In this document: positions 14,948 through 23,148 of the stretch, piece by piece
Layout of the letters: each line of letters starts with the position of its first letter
How positions within the stretch are numbered: the first letter of the stretch is position 1
Translations under genes and position numbers: made by a program
DNA from: Sphingomonadaceae bacterium
Lineage (GTDB): Bacteria > Pseudomonadota > Alphaproteobacteria > Sphingomonadales > Sphingomonadaceae
DNA length: 38,509 nt
Reading direction: 5' to 3'
Assembly (NCBI GenBank): GCA_019239785.1
Contig: JAFAZM010000298.1
Location: 1-38,509 of the forward strand
Notes under the pieces: model-generated
What the model saw: the letters and a program-made list of their open reading frames with translations, nothing else
Database searches by the model: none
Told to the model about the DNA's origin: nothing

Positions 14948-15697
14948 TCACACTCGGGCCGTATAGAGACGCGACGCTTCGGCGAAGCCGATGACCGGCG
15001 CGACGATCGTGCCGTCCGCCTCGCGCCGCGCATGCAAGGGATCGACCGCCTCGATGACATGGTCGGGCGCGCCCGCATCGAGCCCCGAGACCACCACGTC
15101 GAAGGTCGTCGCCGGCCCACCCTGCGGCACGAACCAGTGCACATTGTCGCGCTCGGAGCACATGGTCGAGACCTGCCCGCGCCGCGCCAGATAGTCCCGC
15201 GTCGGCCGCAGCCGCATCGCGCCGGCCTCGTCGCCGACCCGGTGGAAATTGCGCACCCGGAAGGCGCCGGCGACGACGAGATGGGCCGAGACCATGTGGC
15301 GGTGGCCGTGCGGCGTGATCACGTTTTGCGGCGCGAAGTCGAACAAGGCGGCGCCGTAGGCGAGCCGCCGCGGCCGCCCTTCCGAATCGAGGAAGCGGAC
15401 GTAGCGCTTGGCGGGATCGTTGGTCCCGCCTCCGGGCGCGGGCTCGATCCGCGCGCGGGAAACCAAAGCGGTCAGTTCGGCAAGGTCGATCTCCGCCGCG
15501 AGCCGCTCGACCTCCAGCGCCCAGGCAAGCCCGGAGATCCGGCCCGCCGCCAGCGCCTCCGCGACCGCCTGCTGCCCGTCGATCCAGCGCCGCGCCCCGG
15601 TCTCGCGCCGCGGCACGCGAGCCCGCGCCTCCCGCACCAGGGCGGCGAGCAGGAAGGCGGAGAGGAACGCCCGGCGGCCGAAGGGGAAGGTCTCCAT
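14948..15697 (-). CDS. Exported cupin-like protein
   Basis: A 249-residue protein with an N-terminal export signal (FGRRAFLSAFLLAALVREARA, twin-arginine-like). The middle holds a beta-rich cupin-type core: FDFAPQNVITPHGHRHMVSAHLVVAGAFRVRNFHRV, where closely spaced His residues (PHGHRHM) would be metal ligands, followed by a second strand set ending DNVHWFVPQGGPATTFDVVVSG, reminiscent of the second cupin box with its HWF. I do not recognise a named enzyme; a metal-dependent dioxygenase or a binding protein is possible. The start at 15697 has TGGAG upstream. It is 18 bp upstream of the permuted flavoprotein and probably forms a two-gene envelope module with it. Confidence 0.7.
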   Translation of the reverse strand: METFPFGRRAFLSAFLLAALVREARARVPRRETGARRWIDGQQAVAEALAAGRISGLAWALEVERLAAEIDLAELTALVSRARIEPAPGGGTNDPAKRYVRFLDSEGRPRRLAYGAALFDFAPQNVITPHGHRHMVSAHLVVAGAFRVRNFHRVGDEAGAMRLRPTRDYLARRGQVSTMCSERDNVHWFVPQGGPATTFDVVVSGLDAGAPDHVIEAVDPLHARREADGTIVAPVIGFAEASRLYTARV

Positions 15698-15788
15698 CGC
15701 TCCAATCTGCCGCGGCGGGCGGCGCGGACAAGCGAGGATCGCTCCGCGCAGGCGATACTTTTCCGCGGCTTTGGTGCCGCGCCGGGGC

Positions 15789-16550
15789 CTATCTGCGGCT
15801 CCCCGCCTCGCCCGCCTCGATCAGTGCCTCGAACTGGGCGAGCTCGGCCGGGTTCAAATCGGAGACCGCCCAATGCGCCATGCCGTGGCTGCGCCAGCGC
15901 CGGACATTGTAGCCGTCGCGCGGCGCATCGCTGCCGCCATCCGACCCGCCGTCGGGCCAGACGAACAGGTTGATCACGTGCAGCCGGCGCCGGTAGACGA
16001 TCGCCGCCACGGCCCGCCCGCCGACATAATCGAGCCGCCCGCCGGCCAGGGTGAATCCGGCCGCCGAGGTGTCGATCACCGGCGGCGAGAAATCGACCCG
16101 GCCGGCGAACCAGGGCTTCACCTGGTGCTGGTCCGAGGTGGCGACGTCGACCAGATGCGCGGCCTGCAGCGAGCGCACATGGCTGGCGACGAGCTCGGCC
16201 GGGAGGTCGGGGCCGCGCGGCACCATCAGCAGGAGTGCAAGGCTCGCGATCAAAGCGGCGGCGCTGCCGCCGAGCGACCAGATCGGCCAGGCGGACCGCA
16301 ATCGGCCGAGCAGCGGCCGGCGGGCGCCCGCCGCGAGCGACTGCTCGATCCGCGCCCGCAGTCCCGGCGGTGCGGTCTCCAGCAGCCTCGCCGCGCCGAT
16401 CCGGCCGCGCAGCGCCTTCATCTCGGCGAAGGCGACGCCGCAGCCGGGGCAGGCGGCGAGATGGTCCTCGGCGCGCGCCGCATTGGCGGCATCGAGCTCC
16501 CCGTCGAGCAGGCCGTGGAGGAGCAGGCGCGCGGACTCGCAGTCGCTCAT
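15789..16550 (-). CDS. Zinc-binding anti-sigma factor (transmembrane)
   Basis: A 253-residue membrane anti-sigma factor. The cytoplasmic N-domain has the zinc anti-sigma signature HxxxCxxC in EDHLAACPGCGVAF (residues about 28-41). A single transmembrane helix follows around residues 85-105 (GGSAAALIASLALLLMV). The outer domain (about 110-253) contains ELVASHVRSLQAAHLVDVATSDQHQVKPWFAGRVDFSP, a layout common to sensor domains of this class. Its ATG overlaps the sigma-factor stop (ATGA), so the two are translationally coupled and the protein should sequester the ECF sigma until an envelope signal is sensed. The longer track frame merely extends across the sigma gene. Confidence 0.9.
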   Translation of the reverse strand: MSDCESARLLLHGLLDGELDAANAARAEDHLAACPGCGVAFAEMKALRGRIGAARLLETAPPGLRARIEQSLAAGARRPLLGRLRSAWPIWSLGGSAAALIASLALLLMVPRGPDLPAELVASHVRSLQAAHLVDVATSDQHQVKPWFAGRVDFSPPVIDTSAAGFTLAGGRLDYVGGRAVAAIVYRRRLHVINLFVWPDGGSDGGSDAPRDGYNVRRWRSHGMAHWAVSDLNPAELAQFEALIEAGEAGSRR

Positions 16551-17224
16551 CCCTCGGCTCCCGTCCCGGCCTCGCGGGCGCGCCAGGCCGCGGCGAGCCG
16601 TTCGCGCGCGCGCGCCAGCCGCGACATCACCGTGCCCGTCGGCGCATCGATCGTCTCGGCGATCTCGCGATAGGAGAGCTGCTCGATCTCGCGCAGCACC
16701 AGCACCTCGCGATAATGGAGCGGCAGCGCCGCGATCAGCGCCCGCAGCGCCTCCTCGTCCGAGCTGCGGATCAGCAAAGTCTCGGGCGTCTCCGCCTCGA
16801 TCGGCGCCGCCTCCGCCTCGCCGGTTTCGTCCGGCACATATCGTCCCGCCGCCTTCGCCCAGCTCAGGAAGCAATTGCGCACGATCGCAAGCAGCCAGGG
16901 CCTGAAGGCCTCGCCGCGAAAGCCGGCAAAGCCGCGCAGCCCGCGCAGATAGGCGTCGTGGACGATGTCCTCGGCGGCGCCGGCATCGCGGCAGAGATAG
17001 CGGGCGAAGCTGTAGGCGTCGTCGAGCAGCGGCATCGCCGCCTCGTGGAAGCGCCGGGCCAGCTCCGGCGGCGGCCCGGCGGGCGGCGCACCCGCGGCGG
17101 CGGAGGTCCGCCGCGCGGCGGCGCGCGGCGCCCGGCGCGGGGTGAAGATCTGCGCGATCGCGGCAAGGGCAAGGCGCGGCCAGGCCGCGGCTGGCCCCGC
17201 GTCGAGGACGCCCGCCGCGCTCAT
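16547..17224 (-). CDS. ECF-type RNA polymerase sigma factor
   Basis: A 225-residue group IV sigma factor. Region 2 is seen in DDAYSFARYLCRDAGAAEDIVHDAYLRGLRGF and AFRPWLLAIVRNCFLSW (about residues 67-120). Region 4 is seen in ALPLHYREVLVLREIEQLSYREIAETIDAPTGTVMSRLARARERLA (about 165-210), the helix-turn-helix that reads the -35 element. The ATG at 17224 has an excellent GAGGAGG site, so the roughly 60-residue Ala/Pro-rich N-terminal extension seems to be translated; it is longer than usual. The gene sits 10 bp after the cupredoxin and overlaps the anti-sigma start. The operon probably drives its own promoter. Confidence 0.92.
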   Translation of the reverse strand: MSAAGVLDAGPAAAWPRLALAAIAQIFTPRRAPRAAARRTSAAAGAPPAGPPPELARRFHEAAMPLLDDAYSFARYLCRDAGAAEDIVHDAYLRGLRGFAGFRGEAFRPWLLAIVRNCFLSWAKAAGRYVPDETGEAEAAPIEAETPETLLIRSSDEEALRALIAALPLHYREVLVLREIEQLSYREIAETIDAPTGTVMSRLARARERLAAAWRAREAGTGAEG

Positions 17225-17234
17225 CGCGCCCTCC

Positions 17235-17567
17235 TCACCGGCCGGTCACCACGATGTGGCCGGTCATATGCGGGTGCAGTGCGCAGAAATAGGGATAATC
17301 GCCCGGCGCCGGATATTGGTGCGCATAGCGCGCGCCGGGCGGCAGGATCGGCGAGCGGTAGGAACGATCGGCGGCGGTGACGTTGTGCGGCTCCTCGTCG
17401 TCGTTGACGAAGGTCACGATCGTCCCCGCCCGCACGGTCAGCGTCTGCGGGCCGAAATGGAAATTGGCGATATGGACGGTCGCCGGAGCCGCGGCTGGAG
17501 CGGCGGGATGCGGCGCGGCGGCCAGCGCGGGGAGGGCGAGCAGGGCGAGGACGAGCTTGCGGTTCAT
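17235..17567 (-). CDS. Exported cupredoxin (plastocyanin/amicyanin-like copper protein)
   Basis: A 110-residue periplasmic protein: signal peptide MNRKLVLALLALPALAAA, a short Ala/Pro stretch, then a cupredoxin fold. The type 1 copper ligands are visible as His in DDEEPHNVTAAD and as Cys, His and Met in YFCALHPHMTGHIVV, the classic C-x(3-4)-H-x-x-M ending. Small cupredoxins shuttle electrons between periplasmic redox enzymes. It lies between a Tat-exported metallophosphoesterase (10 bp upstream) and an ECF sigma gene (10 bp downstream), so it is probably an output or sensor component of that regulon. The ATG at 17567 follows GGAATCGAC. Its electron partner is unknown. Confidence 0.93.
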   Translation of the reverse strand: MNRKLVLALLALPALAAAPHPAAPAAAPATVHIANFHFGPQTLTVRAGTIVTFVNDDEEPHNVTAADRSYRSPILPPGARYAHQYPAPGDYPYFCALHPHMTGHIVVTGR

Positions 17568-17577
17568 GTCGATTCCT

Positions 17578-18510
17578 TCAGGCGAGGTCGCTGTCGGTGA
17601 TGGCGAGCGGGCCGCTCCGGCCGACGAGGCGAACCGAGCGGATGCCGAGCGTGGCGCGGAGCCGGTCCGCCGGCACGGCGAGCGGCCCCGGCCCCGCCGC
17701 GGTGCCCGGGGCGGGCTGCGGGTAGGCGGTCGAGCGGGCGGTGTGGAAGGCGACATGGCCTTCCACCTTCTGCATCACCTGGTGGATATGGCCGTTCAGC
17801 ACGGTCACCGAGCCGAAGCGCGCGAGCAAGGCGAGCGCCGCCGCGCTGTCGTCCGTGCCCCAGCCCCATTCGGGATAGAGGCTCCACAAGGGCATGTGCG
17901 CGAAGATCACGATCGGCGTGGAGCTGCTGCGGCCGTCCAGGTCGTCGCGCAGCCAGGCGAGCTGGGCCGCGCCGAGATGGCCGAGCCCGCCCGCGGCGAG
18001 CTCCACCACGTTCACGAGGCCGACGAAATGGGCGCCGCCGGCATCGAAGCTGTACCAGCCGGCGCCGCGCGTCCCGGCCCCGAACCGCCTCAGATAGGCG
18101 GCGCCGGTGCCGTCGCCCTGCACGTCATGCTCGCCGGGCACGTAGTGGACCGGCACGCCGAGCTCGCCGAGGATCGCCTGCGCCGTGTCGAACTCGCTGT
18201 CCCTCGACAGATGGCTGATGTCGCCGGTGTGGAGGACAAAGGCGGGCGGCGTCGGCAAGGCGCGGATGCGCGCCACCGCCGCCCGCAGGGTCGCCGCCGG
18301 ATCGGGGTTGGCCGGACGGTCGAAGCCGATATGGCTGTCGCTGATCTGGACGAAGCTGAAGCCGCCCGACGGCGCCCGCTGGCCGGGCGCCGCGGCCGGA
18401 AGCATCGCCCCCGCGGGCACGCCGCCGCTCAGCGTCCAGAGCAGGCCGCCGCCCGCCCAGGCCATGCATTTCAGCGCCCCGCGCCGGTCGAGATGATCCT
18501 GTTCCGCCAT
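17578..18510 (-). CDS. Tat-exported calcineurin-like metallophosphoesterase
   Basis: A 310-residue protein with a twin-arginine signal (LDRRGALKCMAWAGGGLLW) and a two-metal phosphoesterase core. Metal-ligand motifs appear in order: QISDSHIGF (D-x-H, about residue 57), HTGDISH (GD), VPGEHDV in place of the common GNHD, FAHMPLW, and LNGHIHQV (GHxH). The Asn to Glu change in the third motif is notable because that Asn normally binds a metal. The substrate is unknown. It is the first gene of a four-gene minus-strand operon (phosphoesterase, cupredoxin, ECF sigma, anti-sigma) with gaps of 10 bp or less or overlaps, so it is likely under the sigma factor's own control. A GGGAGAGGG site precedes the ATG. 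Confidence 0.92.
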   Translation of the reverse strand: MAEQDHLDRRGALKCMAWAGGGLLWTLSGGVPAGAMLPAAAPGQRAPSGGFSFVQISDSHIGFDRPANPDPAATLRAAVARIRALPTPPAFVLHTGDISHLSRDSEFDTAQAILGELGVPVHYVPGEHDVQGDGTGAAYLRRFGAGTRGAGWYSFDAGGAHFVGLVNVVELAAGGLGHLGAAQLAWLRDDLDGRSSSTPIVIFAHMPLWSLYPEWGWGTDDSAAALALLARFGSVTVLNGHIHQVMQKVEGHVAFHTARSTAYPQPAPGTAAGPGPLAVPADRLRATLGIRSVRLVGRSGPLAITDSDLA

Positions 18511-18534
18511 GTCCCTCTCCCTTGGAATGGTGAG

Positions 18535-18562
18535 GAGACTCGGCGGGGTTCGGCTTTATTCC
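18535..18562 (-). promoter_or_regulatory. Candidate ECF-sigma promoter of the phosphoesterase-cupredoxin-sigma operon
   Basis: The minus strand reads GGAATAA, 16 bases, GTCTC, ending about 25 bp before the first gene's ATG. A GGAAT-type -35 with a GTC-type -10 and a 16-bp spacer is typical of autoregulated ECF promoters. This is inferred from recalled ECF architecture only. Confidence 0.42.
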
Positions 18563-18653
18563 AGGCCGGGCGAAACAATCGCTCGGGGCAGCCGATATTT
18601 TTCTTTGGCTTTCGCTCCCGCCGGCGAACGATAGAGTAGGCCACTGCACCTGA

Positions 18654-18802
18654 TCCTCCCCTGAAAGGGGAGGGGGACCATGCGCAGCATGGTGGAGGGG
18701 TATCAGCGGCAGGGCAGCGCTCAGCATGCCGGGCTTCCGCCAGCGCTGACACCCCTCCACCACCGCCTTCGGCGGCGGTCCCCCTCCCCCCTTGGGGGAG
18801 GA
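18654..18802. repeat. Palindromic repeat, GAGGGGGACC...GGTCCCCCTC family
   Basis: TCCTCCCCTGAAAGGGGAGGGGGACCATGCGCAGCATGGTGGAGGGGT is mirrored by ACCCCTCCACCACCGCC...GGCGGTCCCCCTCCCCCCTTGGGGGAGGA. It sits between the divergent phosphoesterase operon and the AmpR-like gene and occupies most of the 340-bp gap. A related copy is at 19716-19847. Confidence 0.8.
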
Positions 18803-18851
18803 ATTGAGAGACCGTCGTGACACCGACCACCTGCCGTAGCGAAAGACGCTC

Positions 18852-19712
18852 ATGATCCGCCCCTACCTCCCGCTGAACGGCCTGCGCGCGTTCGAGGCCG
18901 CGGCCCGCCACCTCAGCTTCACCAAGGGCGCGATCGAATTGTGCGTGACCCCGGCCGCGCTCGGCCACCAGGTGAAGGCGCTGGAGGAGCGGCTCGGCGC
19001 GCCGCTCTTCCGCCGGCTGCCGCGCGGCCTAGCGCTGACCGACGAGGGCCGGGCGTTGCTGCCGGTGCTGCGCGACGCGTTCGACAAGGTGGCGGCGGCG
19101 CTCGCCCGCTTCGACGACGGAAGGGGGCGGGAGCTGCTTTCGGTCGGCGTCGTCGGCACCTTCGCAGTCGGCTGGCTGCTGCCCCGCCTGGCGGATTTCG
19201 AGGCCGCCCATCCCGAGGTCGACCTCCGCCTCACCACCAACAACAACCGCGTCGACATCGCCGAGGAGGGCCTCGATTTCGCGATCCGCTTCGGCGACGG
19301 CGCCTGGCACGGCACCGAGGCGATCCCGCTCTTCCCCGCGCCGCTCACAGTCCTCTGTGACGAAGCGACCGCCGCCCGTCTCCGCACCCCCGCCGACCTC
19401 GCCGGGGAGACCCTGCTCCGCTCCTACCGCAGCGAGGAATGGCCGGCCTGGTGCGAAGCCGCCGGCATCGAGACACCGCCGCTGGTCGGCCCGGTCTTCG
19501 ATTCCGCCGCGTTGATGGTGGAGGCGGCGCTGGCCGGCCGTGGGGTCGCGCTCGCCCCGGCGCGCATGTTCGAGGGCAGGGCCGCCCGGCCGTTCGACAT
19601 CGAGGTCGATCTCGGCGGCTACTGGCTCACCCGCCTGAAGTCGAAGCGCCCAACCCCGGCGATGGCCGCGTTCGAAAGCTGGATCCGGGAAGCGGCGGAG
19701 GAGGCGCGCTAA
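18852..19712 (+). CDS. LysR-family regulator of the AmpR/GcvA type
   Basis: A 286-residue LysR-type regulator strikingly like AmpR. The N-terminal winged helix begins YLPLNGLRAFEAAARHLSFTKGAIELCVTPAALGHQVKALEERLG, and the effector domain keeps GVVGTFAVGWLLP, TNNNRVDIAEEGLDFAIRFGDGAWH and YWLTRLKS. In enterobacteria AmpR senses cell-wall fragments (anhydromuropeptides versus UDP-MurNAc-pentapeptide) and controls the divergent ampC beta-lactamase. Here no beta-lactamase is adjacent; the divergent operon is the phosphoesterase/ECF set behind a 340-bp repeat-containing spacer. The ligand and target are thus unknown, and a GcvA-like role is also possible. The gene is flanked on both sides by copies of one palindromic repeat family. 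Confidence 0.9.
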   Translation: MIRPYLPLNGLRAFEAAARHLSFTKGAIELCVTPAALGHQVKALEERLGAPLFRRLPRGLALTDEGRALLPVLRDAFDKVAAALARFDDGRGRELLSVGVVGTFAVGWLLPRLADFEAAHPEVDLRLTTNNNRVDIAEEGLDFAIRFGDGAWHGTEAIPLFPAPLTVLCDEATAARLRTPADLAGETLLRSYRSEEWPAWCEAAGIETPPLVGPVFDSAALMVEAALAGRGVALAPARMFEGRAARPFDIEVDLGGYWLTRLKSKRPTPAMAAFESWIREAAEEAR

Positions 19713-19715
19713 AAT

Positions 19716-19847
19716 CCGCCCCGGAACGGGGAGGGGGACCGCGACGCGAAGCGGCGCGGTGGAGGGGTCGCGAGCGACAGCGAGCATCGGAGGCCGGGCC
19801 CCCACCACCAGCCTTCGGCTGGTCCCCCTCCCCGTCCCGGGGAGGAT
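19716..19847. repeat. Palindromic repeat, second GAGGGGGACC family copy
   Basis: TCCGCCCCGGAACGGGGAGGGGGACCGCG...GCGCGGTGGAGGGGTCGCGAG is mirrored by CCCCCACCACCAGCC...GGCTGGTCCCCCTCCCCGTCCCGGGGAGGA. It fills the gap between the convergent AmpR-like gene and hslV, leaving no room for another terminator. Confidence 0.8.
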
Positions 19848-19856
19848 CGAGAAGAG

Positions 19857-20399
19857 CTAAGCCGCCCCCTCGATCGTTTCGACGGTCAAATTCTCGTTCG
19901 TATAGACGCAGATCTCCGCGGCGATCTTCATCGCCTTGCGGGCGATCGCCTCGGCATCTTCCTCATAATCGTAGACCGCGGTCGCCGCGGCCAAAGCGAA
20001 ATTGCCGCCCGAGCCGATCGCGGCGATCCCGGCCGCCGGCTCCAGCACGTCGCCGTTGCCGGTGAGGATCAGGGTCACGTCCTTGTCGGCGACGATCATC
20101 ATCGCCTCGAGGTTGCGGAGATATTTGTCGGTCCGCCAATCCTTGGCCAGCTCGACCGCGGCCCGCATCAGCTGCCCCTGATGCTGCTCCAGCTTGCGCT
20201 CCAGCCGCTCGAACAAAGTGAATGCGTCCGCGGTCGCGCCGGCGAAGCCCGCAATCACCTTGCCGTCGCCGAGCCGGCGCACCTTCTTCGCATTGGGCTT
20301 GATCACCGTCGACTGCAGCGACACCTGCCCGTCGCCGGCGACCACGACCTTCCCGTTTTTCCGCACGCCGACGATCGTCGTGCCATGCCAGACTTCCAT
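19857..20399 (-). CDS. hslV: ATP-dependent protease peptidase subunit HslV
   Basis: HslV (ClpQ), the proteasome-like threonine peptidase that assembles as a double hexamer capped by HslU. The 180-residue product from the ATG at 20399 ([27 protein letters not shown]) contains the catalytic Thr in HG-TTIVGVR, exposed after removal of the short propeptide. It also has [40 protein letters not shown] and the C-terminal [12 protein letters not shown] block. The longer track frame has no domain support. HslU lies downstream in the same direction but 10.7 kb away rather than adjacent, so the two subunits must be expressed from separate transcripts. Confidence 0.96.
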   Translation of the reverse strand: MEVWHGTTIVGVRKNGKVVVAGDGQVSLQSTVIKPNAKKVRRLGDGKVIAGFAGATADAFTLFERLERKLEQHQGQLMRAAVELAKDWRTDKYLRNLEAMMIVADKDVTLILTGNGDVLEPAAGIAAIGSGGNFALAAATAVYDYEEDAEAIARKAMKIAAEICVYTNENLTVETIEGAA

Positions 20400-20502
20400 G
20401 TTCCAAAGCTCCCGCTTTCCTTTGGGGGATATCTGGGGGCGGGGCGCGGCCGCTGCAATGGCGGGCGGAAAAGGCACGGCAGGAGGGCCTCGCACCTGCA
20501 CA

Positions 20503-20527
20503 CCCTTTCCCGCTCGCGGGAGAAGGG
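20503..20527. repeat. Short palindrome CCCTTTCCCGCTCGCGGGAGAAGGG
   Basis: A near-perfect hairpin in the divergent hslV/DUF2339 spacer. It matches one arm of the longer element at 34243-34365 (CTCCCGCTCGCGGGAGAGGG). It is probably a solo arm of that family. Nothing else is evident in the 184-bp spacer. Confidence 0.6.
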
Positions 20528-20583
20528 AAGGTCGCGCCACTTTGGGCTGACAGACGCGCCCCGCCCCTTTAGGCTGAACCGCG

Positions 20584-23148
20584 ATGGAAGCCTTGTTCAT
20601 CCTCGTGCTCATCATCGGGCTGGTGGTCTTGTTCGGCCAGCTGAGCCAGTTGAAGCAACGCGTCGACGTGCTGGAGGCGTGGCTCGCGCGGCCCGCACCT
20701 CCCGAGGCGCGAATCGAGCCGGCCGTCGTCCCGGCGCCCTCCCCGGGTCCGATCGACCCCGGCACCGCCTTCGCCTGGCCCGAACCGCCCGCGCCCACCC
20801 CGGCCGCCGAACCTGCGCCGGCCGCCGCGACTTACGAGATAGACCTCGACGAACCCGAGCCCCCGCGCGAATCCTTCGGCGCCCTCTTCGAGCACTGGGT
20901 CGCGGGGCGGCTGATGATCTGGCTCGGCGGCATCGCCCTGGTCCTCGCGGCCATCTTCCTGATCCGATACTCGATCGAGATGGGGCTGATCACGCCGGCG
21001 GCGCGGATGATCGCCGCGGCGATCTTCGGCCTGGTTCTGGTCGGTGCCGCCGAGGCCGCCCGCTTCCGGTTCAGCGACGACCAGCGCATTGCCCAGGCGC
21101 TTGCCGGCGCCGGCGTCGCAACGCTCTACGCCGTCCCTTACGGCAGCTATGCCCTCTACGGGCTGATCGGCAGCGGCACCGCCTTCGCCGCGATGGTCGC
21201 GGTGACGGCGGCCGCGCTGGGCCTGTCGCTGCGCCACGGCGCACCGACCGCGGTGATGGGCCTCGTCGGCGGCTTCCTGACGCCTTTGCTGGTCGGCAAT
21301 CCGAGCGCGAGCGCGGTGCCGTTGCTCGCCTATCTCGCGTTGCTCAACCTCGCCATCTTCGCCATCGCCTGGCGGCGCGGCTGGACCTGGCTCGCGGCGG
21401 CCGGCGTCCTGCTGAGCTTCGCTTGGACCGGCTATCTGATCACCCCGCTTCGCACGCCCAGTGACGCGCTCGCCGCCGGCCTCTTCGTCCTGCTGCTCGG
21501 CATTGGCGCCTCGGTGGCGCGGCCCGGCAGCGGCCGCCAGCTCGCCCTGATCCAGCCGCTTGCCATGGCCGCGGTCGAGCTCGCCTTTCTCGTCGCGCGC
21601 ACCGATCTCGGTTTCCAGGGCTGGCTGCTCTACGGCGCCCTCGGCATTGCCAGCCTGGTGCTTGCGCTGCTCCGCGCCGAATACAGGCTCGCGCCGCCCG
21701 CGGCGCTCGCTCTGGCGCTGTTTCTGCTCTTCGCCAAGGCCTGGCTGCGGCTGGATCCCTACGCGTCCGACGCGGCGATCGGGATCACCCTGTTGTTCGG
21801 CGGCGCCGGCCTGGCGCTGACCGTCCGTCGCGCCGAACCGGTCTGGACCGGCCTCGCCGCCTTCGCCCTTGCCGGGCCGCTGCTGATCATGCGCGCGACG
21901 CAGCCGGAGCTGCTCGAGCTCTGGGCGTGGGGAGCGCTCGCCGCCCTGCTCGTGCCCGGTCCGGCTGCGCTCGTCTGGCTGAATGGCCGTCGCGCTTCGG
22001 CCGAGCCGCCGGCCGACCTCTCCCTGCTCATCGCCGGCGCCGCCGCGGCACTGCTCGCGGCGAGCGCGGTCTGGGATCTCCTGCCGCGCGACCTCGCCGC
22101 CGCCGGCTGGCTCGCGGTCGCGGTGGCGGCGGCCTTGGCCGCGCGCCGTCTCGCCGACCTCGCGCTGGCCACGGTCTCGATCCTGACCGGGGTCGCTGGC
22201 GTGGCCCGGGCGCTCGCAATGGTGCCGCAGCTCTCCACCGCCTTGCTGACCGGCCTGATCGGCCAGCCGGTCTTCGCCGCCGACCTTCCCGACGCGATGG
22301 CGACCTTCTACGAGCTTGCGCTGCCGGCGGCGCTGCTGATCGCGCTGCGCCTCGCTTTGCCGCCATTGCCGCTCGGCGCGCGCCGGGCGCTGCCGGTCGT
22401 CGCCGGCTTCTTCGCCGTGTCGGCGCTCTACGTCTGGTTCAAGCAGGCGTTCGGGCTCACCGCCGGCGACGATTTCGTCGCGCGTGGGATGATCGAGCGG
22501 ACGATCGTCACCCAGGCCCTGTTCGCTTTGGGCTGGCTGCTCGGCAGCGGCCGCCTCCGCTTGCCGCGGCTGGAGCCGGAGGCGGCGCAGCTCGGCGCCT
22601 TCCTCCTCACCGCGCTCGCCACGCTTCGGCTCGTCTGGCTCGACCTGCTGATGTTCGATCCGGCCTGGACCGACCAATGGGTGGGTCCGCTGCCGATCCT
22701 CAACCTGATCCTGCCGGCCTATCTGCTGAGCGCGGTCTGGCTCTATGCCGCCCGCCGCCGGCCGGAGGAGAAGGGGCGCTCCGGCCTTTGGCTCGCCGCC
22801 TTCCTCGCGGCATTGATCGCCGGCGCGGCGCTGCTCAACCGCCAGCTCTTCCACGGCGCGATCCTCGACGGTCCGGAGATGCCGACGTCGGAATTCTACG
22901 GCTATTCGCTCGCCGGCCTCGTCGTCGCCATCGGCCTGATCGTCGCCGGCATGCGCCTTCCCGACAAGGCGCTTCGGCTCGCCGGCCTCGTCCTGCTGAC
23001 CGCGACGATCTGCAAGGTCTTCCTGGTCGACGCGTCCGAGCTCAAGGGCGTGCTCCGCATCCTCTCCTTCCTCGGCCTCGGCATCGCCCTGATCGGCATC
23101 GGCCGGCTTTACGGCCCCGTGCTGCGCGCGGAGAATGTTTCGGCATGA
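20584..23148 (+). CDS. DUF2339 family polytopic membrane protein
   Basis: An 854-residue inner-membrane protein. It has one N-terminal helix ([18 protein letters not shown]), a short coiled-coil stretch ([14 protein letters not shown]), a Pro/Ala-rich cytoplasmic linker, then about two dozen hydrophobic helices starting at [36 protein letters not shown]. The [18 protein letters not shown] block is the hallmark of DUF2339 proteins, which have no established function; transport or envelope roles are guesses. Length fits the family. Its stop overlaps the next start (ATGA), so it is translationally coupled to the small exported protein that follows. Confidence 0.88.
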   Translation: MEALFILVLIIGLVVLFGQLSQLKQRVDVLEAWLARPAPPEARIEPAVVPAPSPGPIDPGTAFAWPEPPAPTPAAEPAPAAATYEIDLDEPEPPRESFGALFEHWVAGRLMIWLGGIALVLAAIFLIRYSIEMGLITPAARMIAAAIFGLVLVGAAEAARFRFSDDQRIAQALAGAGVATLYAVPYGSYALYGLIGSGTAFAAMVAVTAAALGLSLRHGAPTAVMGLVGGFLTPLLVGNPSASAVPLLAYLALLNLAIFAIAWRRGWTWLAAAGVLLSFAWTGYLITPLRTPSDALAAGLFVLLLGIGASVARPGSGRQLALIQPLAMAAVELAFLVARTDLGFQGWLLYGALGIASLVLALLRAEYRLAPPAALALALFLLFAKAWLRLDPYASDAAIGITLLFGGAGLALTVRRAEPVWTGLAAFALAGPLLIMRATQPELLELWAWGALAALLVPGPAALVWLNGRRASAEPPADLSLLIAGAAAALLAASAVWDLLPRDLAAAGWLAVAVAAALAARRLADLALATVSILTGVAGVARALAMVPQLSTALLTGLIGQPVFAADLPDAMATFYELALPAALLIALRLALPPLPLGARRALPVVAGFFAVSALYVWFKQAFGLTAGDDFVARGMIERTIVTQALFALGWLLGSGRLRLPRLEPEAAQLGAFLLTALATLRLVWLDLLMFDPAWTDQWVGPLPILNLILPAYLLSAVWLYAARRRPEEKGRSGLWLAAFLAALIAGAALLNRQLFHGAILDGPEMPTSEFYGYSLAGLVVAIGLIVAGMRLPDKALRLAGLVLLTATICKVFLVDASELKGVLRILSFLGLGIALIGIGRLYGPVLRAENVSA

